Shown: positions 60,588 to 64,000 of the stretch, piece by piece | How the letters are laid out: every line of letters starts with the position of its first letter | Numbering within the stretch: position 1 is the first letter of the stretch | Source: Macrobrachium rosenbergii | Taxonomy: Eukaryota; Arthropoda; Malacostraca; Decapoda; Palaemonidae | DNA: 64,000 nt | Assembly: GCF_040412425.1 (NCBI RefSeq) | Contig: NC_089741.1 | Span: 43,655,358-43,719,357 of the forward strand | Direction: 5' to 3' | Notes under the pieces: model-generated | Databases searched by the model: none | What the model saw: only the letters and a program-made list of their open reading frames with translations | What the model was told of the DNA's origin: nothing | Position numbers and translations under genes: made by a program

Positions 60588-60660
60588 TCAAGAGAGAGAG
60601 AGAGAGAATCCTATCTATCTATCTATCGAGAGAGAGAGAAAGAGAGAGAATCCTATCAGA
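60271..60660. repeat. Higher-order compound repeat of (GA)n, AATCCTATC and (CTAT/CTGT)n
   Basis: Seven blocks, each ending a GA/GAAAGA tract with AATCC followed by CTAT/CTGT tetranucleotides. The AATCC junctions lie at 60339, 60393, 60431, 60467, 60526, 60607 and 60649. The unit is therefore a whole compound microsatellite that was duplicated and then changed length by slippage. Confidence 0.9.
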
Positions 60661-60904
60661 AAGAGGCAAAGCCAATACAGAAGAGAAACAAACGGCAAAT
60701 TAAAAAAATTAGTGGGTGTAAGATTGTGATTTACTGCTGTTGTAAAGACGAAATAACAAGATTAATTGATGAGATAGTTTATAAAAAAACAACAGCTACT
60801 AAATTCAATTTTTTTTTCCTCTGGTAATAAGAAGACTGTCATGAACGTTTAATTGACTGCAGTTTCTACAAAAATCTGTCTATTCTACAAGGAGGGGTAG
60901 TGTC

Positions 60905-60935
60905 AATAATAATAATAATAATAATAATAATAATC

Positions 60936-60976
<41 letters not shown>
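60905..60976. repeat. (AAT)n microsatellite, one interruption
   Basis: AAT triplets with a CAAT interruption at about 60934. Confidence 0.97.
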
Positions 60977-60977
<1 letters not shown>

Positions 60978-61145
60978 CTTCTAAAGATCTAGAGAATAAA
61001 TACAAGATTTCGAATGATTATTATCTAAATAATCAAACCATGAATATACACAGTAACAATCCCACTGCCTTTTCTATCAAACAATACACAGTTTTCTCCC
61101 TGCGATACCGTTAAATATATTATATATTTCTTTCCAATATGATAA

Positions 61146-61146
<1 letters not shown>

Positions 61147-61220
<74 letters not shown>

Positions 61221-61239
61221 TGACTTTTCCACATAAAAT

Positions 61240-61291
<52 letters not shown>

Positions 61292-61300
61292 GAATTTTCC

Positions 61301-61344
<44 letters not shown>

Positions 61345-61408
61345 TGTATGAATTTTCCACATAGAATATGCTCTCTCTCTCTCTCTCTCTCTCATGTAAT
61401 TTTCTCTC

Positions 61409-61439
<31 letters not shown>

Positions 61440-61458
61440 ATGAATTTTCCACATAGAA

Positions 61459-61509
<51 letters not shown>
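61147..61509. repeat. Higher-order repeat of (CT)n tracts spaced by TGAATTTTCCACAT
   Basis: Six (CT)n tracts separated by related spacers. The spacer word TGA(A/C)TTTTCCACAT starts at 61221, 61291, 61349 and 61441, with a truncated version at 61395, often followed by AGAATATG or AAAATATG. Frames encoding Arg-Glu or Leu-Ser repeats across it are not genes. Confidence 0.93.
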
Positions 61510-61511
<2 letters not shown>

Positions 61512-61983
61512 CAATCGATACGAGATCGAAGGCCTTCAGTGCATTATTTACAAAGAGGAAACATTCAATGTGAAAGATATGCCTAAACACAAAATTTTCC
61601 TAAATGAGCAACACCTCCATTACACTGACACCACAAATACAACGAAGTGTAACACCTGACTGGAGCACTTCCTCGTTGTTTCCATGTTGCCTGGGCTAGA
61701 TAAGGGCATTAGCTTAGCTTGCCCTTTTCACCCGGATCTGCATAAAACGCAGTTTATCATGATGCAAAGGTCCAGAGACTTCTGATGCTTAATCATACTG
61801 TCTCATCAATAACTTTACTATTTACCTAAGGTCAATTCTTAAGTCAGTAGTATTTAATGAACAGAAGAATAAAGCGTTATCAATACCATAAAATTCATAT
61901 TTTGACAAAGAGTACATTGCGTAAAGAAACCAAAACACGCTCGCGTGCACACATACATATATACACATTTAAATACACACATA

Positions 61984-62115
<132 letters not shown>

Positions 62116-62374
62116 CACACAATATATAATTTGATCGTGAAACGCTGCAAAGCGTAACTATCATATTACCCTTATATTTTAAAACAACCTCAACAACAAT
62201 AACAAACGACAACAACAATAACAACAACAGCACAAAACAATTCGCCGCATGCTACAGGGGGAGAAACATGGGTATGATATGCGGGGGATCAGCAGTGCGT
62301 TCGTAAGGCAAGAAAGAAGACGTGTGGTTTCATTTCAGCGACGTTCGTCGTCGTCGTCAGGTATTTACACTCGA

Positions 62375-62420
62375 AGATGACCTCCTCCTCCTCCTCCTCC
62401 TCCCCCTTCTTCTTCTTCTA
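62375..62420. repeat. (CTC/TTC)n tract
   Basis: CCTCCTCCTCC repeats passing into TTCTTCTTCTTC. Confidence 0.9.
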
Positions 62421-62589
62421 TAGGTAAAGATCAGGAGAAAGGGACATTAGTGGGGATGTATAGCCCCCTTCTGTAGAGTTAGGCAGGTAAGGTAAAGCTG
62501 GTTCTGTTTACCATCTTCCTTCGCAAGATAACGAGAAGAAAGCTATCGATGACGTAGAGAGATAATGTTGGGGAGTTTATCGTAGTCAA

Positions 62590-62860
62590 GGCTTTAAGGG
62601 AGGATGGGGGATGAAGGGTGAGAGGGAGAAAGGGAGGGAGGGAGGGAGCGAGCGAGGGAGGTAAGAGAGGCAGGAGTCACAAGGAGGGGGGTTCTGATCC
62701 GGGACCCACCGTAGACTGCGCTATTTTACGATTCACTTCTCCCCCTTCCTCCCTCACACTGCTCCCTCTCCCTCTCCCCTCGTCCTCGTCCTCCCGTTCC
62801 TCCTCCCTATCCACCTCCACCTCCACCACCACCTCCACCTCCCTCCCCCTTCAAGTTTGT
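62590..62860. repeat. Homopurine block followed by homopyrimidine block
   Basis: A G/A-rich block with (GGGA)4 at about 62631-62647 is followed at 62740-62860 by a C/T-rich block (CCCTCC, CACCTC). The two are roughly complementary and could fold back on each other; the GGGAGGGAGGGAGGG word is a textbook quadruplex pattern. Confidence 0.75.
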
Positions 62861-62869
62861 AATATACAA

Positions 62870-63968
62870 AATTTTCGCGATGTATCAGCGTATCACACAA
62901 GCGAGCGACGAGGGAATCCAGCTCTTAAGTGACATGTGTATTTAGATCAGTTTTGTGTGGCGCGAGAGGCAAGACCGTCGTAAAAGATGGTAATGACCAT
63001 TTGGTGCTGTGCGTTCGACTCCGCTCTCCACACTCACACCCGTACAGACACACACACGCAGGCAAAGGCGGCCCAAGAGTTTATTAATAATGTTTTGGCG
63101 TTGGTGGGGTCATGGCAGGTCAGGAAGAGACAGTGTATGAGAGAGAGAAAGTGAACACAGGAGGCCGGAAGCTGCGAAAATGCAAAGTGCCAATGCCCCT
63201 GAAGAGATGTTAACCCCCGGAGGGAACGACAACTCCCCGCCGACGCTACACGGCTTTGACAGCGTCGCGGGGGCGAACATTACTTCCAGTCAAAAAGGGA
63301 AATCTTACGGTTTTAACATTACGTGGGCCTTGTGATCGATCCGTGGGCTATGTCTTCCTTTCTCAAGACAAGCGCCACAACACGAGGCAGCATGAAGGGA
63401 GGACCTGGGAGGTCAAACTCGACCAAAAATATCACCGATAAGCATTTATAAGGAGTTAAAAGAAGCCCACTAGGCCAACAGACGCAGACAAATCTGCGGT
63501 TGTAGCGACAAGTGGCAACTCTCCCGTGCACAAGGGGCTGGATGCCGGCTTGGCGGCCACCAAACTTCGCGGACACTCATAAACATTTTCATAACGTGTT
63601 ATTCACGGCGATTATCCGGCCATAAATAATCTCAATACATTCATCAAGGTCAGCTCTACCCGCCATATTTTGACGTGTTACCTGCGACGTCGAATCGAAG
63701 CTGGAATCCCCGTTTCACCGGAGGTGAACTTATTTGATTAATTCCCGTTAAATGTTGGAGCGCGCGGTTCGTGTATGTGGAGGTTTTATCTTGGCGACGG
63801 CATCCCCCCAACGGCCGTCCTTCCCCCACCACTTCCCCACCATCCCCCTCCCTCCGCACCACACGAAATACGTACACTAATCTAAGCGTACATGTGCACC
63901 TTCCTCCAGCTCTCCGACAGGAGTCAAGCGCAGCCACTGTACACAGGCTCAAAGAAACAAAGAAAGAA

Positions 63969-63972
<4 letters not shown>
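62870..63972. other. GC- and CpG-richer region near the right edge, no gene recognised
   Basis: The composition is clearly less AT-rich, with many CG dinucleotides (for example CACGGCTTTGACAGCGTCGC around 63250). Short frames exist on both strands without known domains. It may lie close to an Ssdp promoter or 5' exon beyond the window, but no start, TATA box or splice-bounded coding exon could be defined. Confidence 0.35.

Positions 63973-64000
<28 letters not shown>
63973..64000. repeat. (GA)n microsatellite, truncated by window end
   Basis: GA tract running off the right edge. Confidence 0.96.

Noticed and set aside
61025..61510. 161-codon minus-strand frame of Arg-Glu repeats
   Set aside because: It is only the translation of (CT)n/(GA)n arrays. 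The same applies to similar frames at 22250-22438, 50909-51091, 55833-56123 and 58602-58859.
63656..63973. 105-codon minus-strand frame near the right edge as the Ssdp N-terminus
   Set aside because: It contains none of the conserved LUFS/LisH sequence expected there.

Overview
This is a eukaryotic window, very probably from a decapod crustacean genome. It is AT-rich, packed with long (GA)n, (TA)n, (AAT)n and (CA)n microsatellites, and carries several interspersed repeats; one family of about 320 bp occurs twice. A caridean or palaemonid shrimp is my best guess, but that rests only on a remembered resemblance of this repeat to other shrimp sequence.

The one gene I can support is on the minus strand: the orthologue of Ssdp / SSBP2-4 (sequence-specific single-stranded DNA-binding protein), the nuclear partner of LIM-domain-binding proteins (Chip/LDB). 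Nine coding exons lie between 49420 and 1425. Every boundary has AG/GT splice sites, and the reading frame stays open through all nine for exactly 320 codons. They cover the Pro/Gly/Met-rich body of the protein. The N-terminal LUFS/LisH exons are not seen up to 64000 and should lie to the right of the window. A good splice donor after the ninth exon suggests that the usual C-terminal exon lies to the left of position 1; if that donor is not used, the protein ends seven codons later.

Most of the window is intron. Right of 49420 is 14.6 kb of upstream intron or 5' region, dominated by microsatellites and GC-richer low-complexity DNA. The H-G intron (6203-22689) holds a TTAA-flanked piggyBac-like non-autonomous element with an internal satellite-like array (16705-18140), inserted in an older decayed sequence, and a probable decayed relative (7351-8176). 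The G-F intron holds a TA-flanked inverted-repeat element (22903-24521). A second TA-flanked element (51345-52164) lies upstream of the first visible exon.

The most interesting leads concern splicing of Ssdp. A 51-nt Pro-rich, phase-1/phase-1 candidate exon at 14611-14661 fits the frame between two confirmed exons. A 40-codon Gly/Pro exon (45976-46095) interrupts the otherwise contiguous GFFP-PFMSPRY block. A 27-nt in-frame microexon candidate lies at 32931-32957. I found no convincing second protein gene, no intact tRNA or rRNA gene, and no intact transposase.
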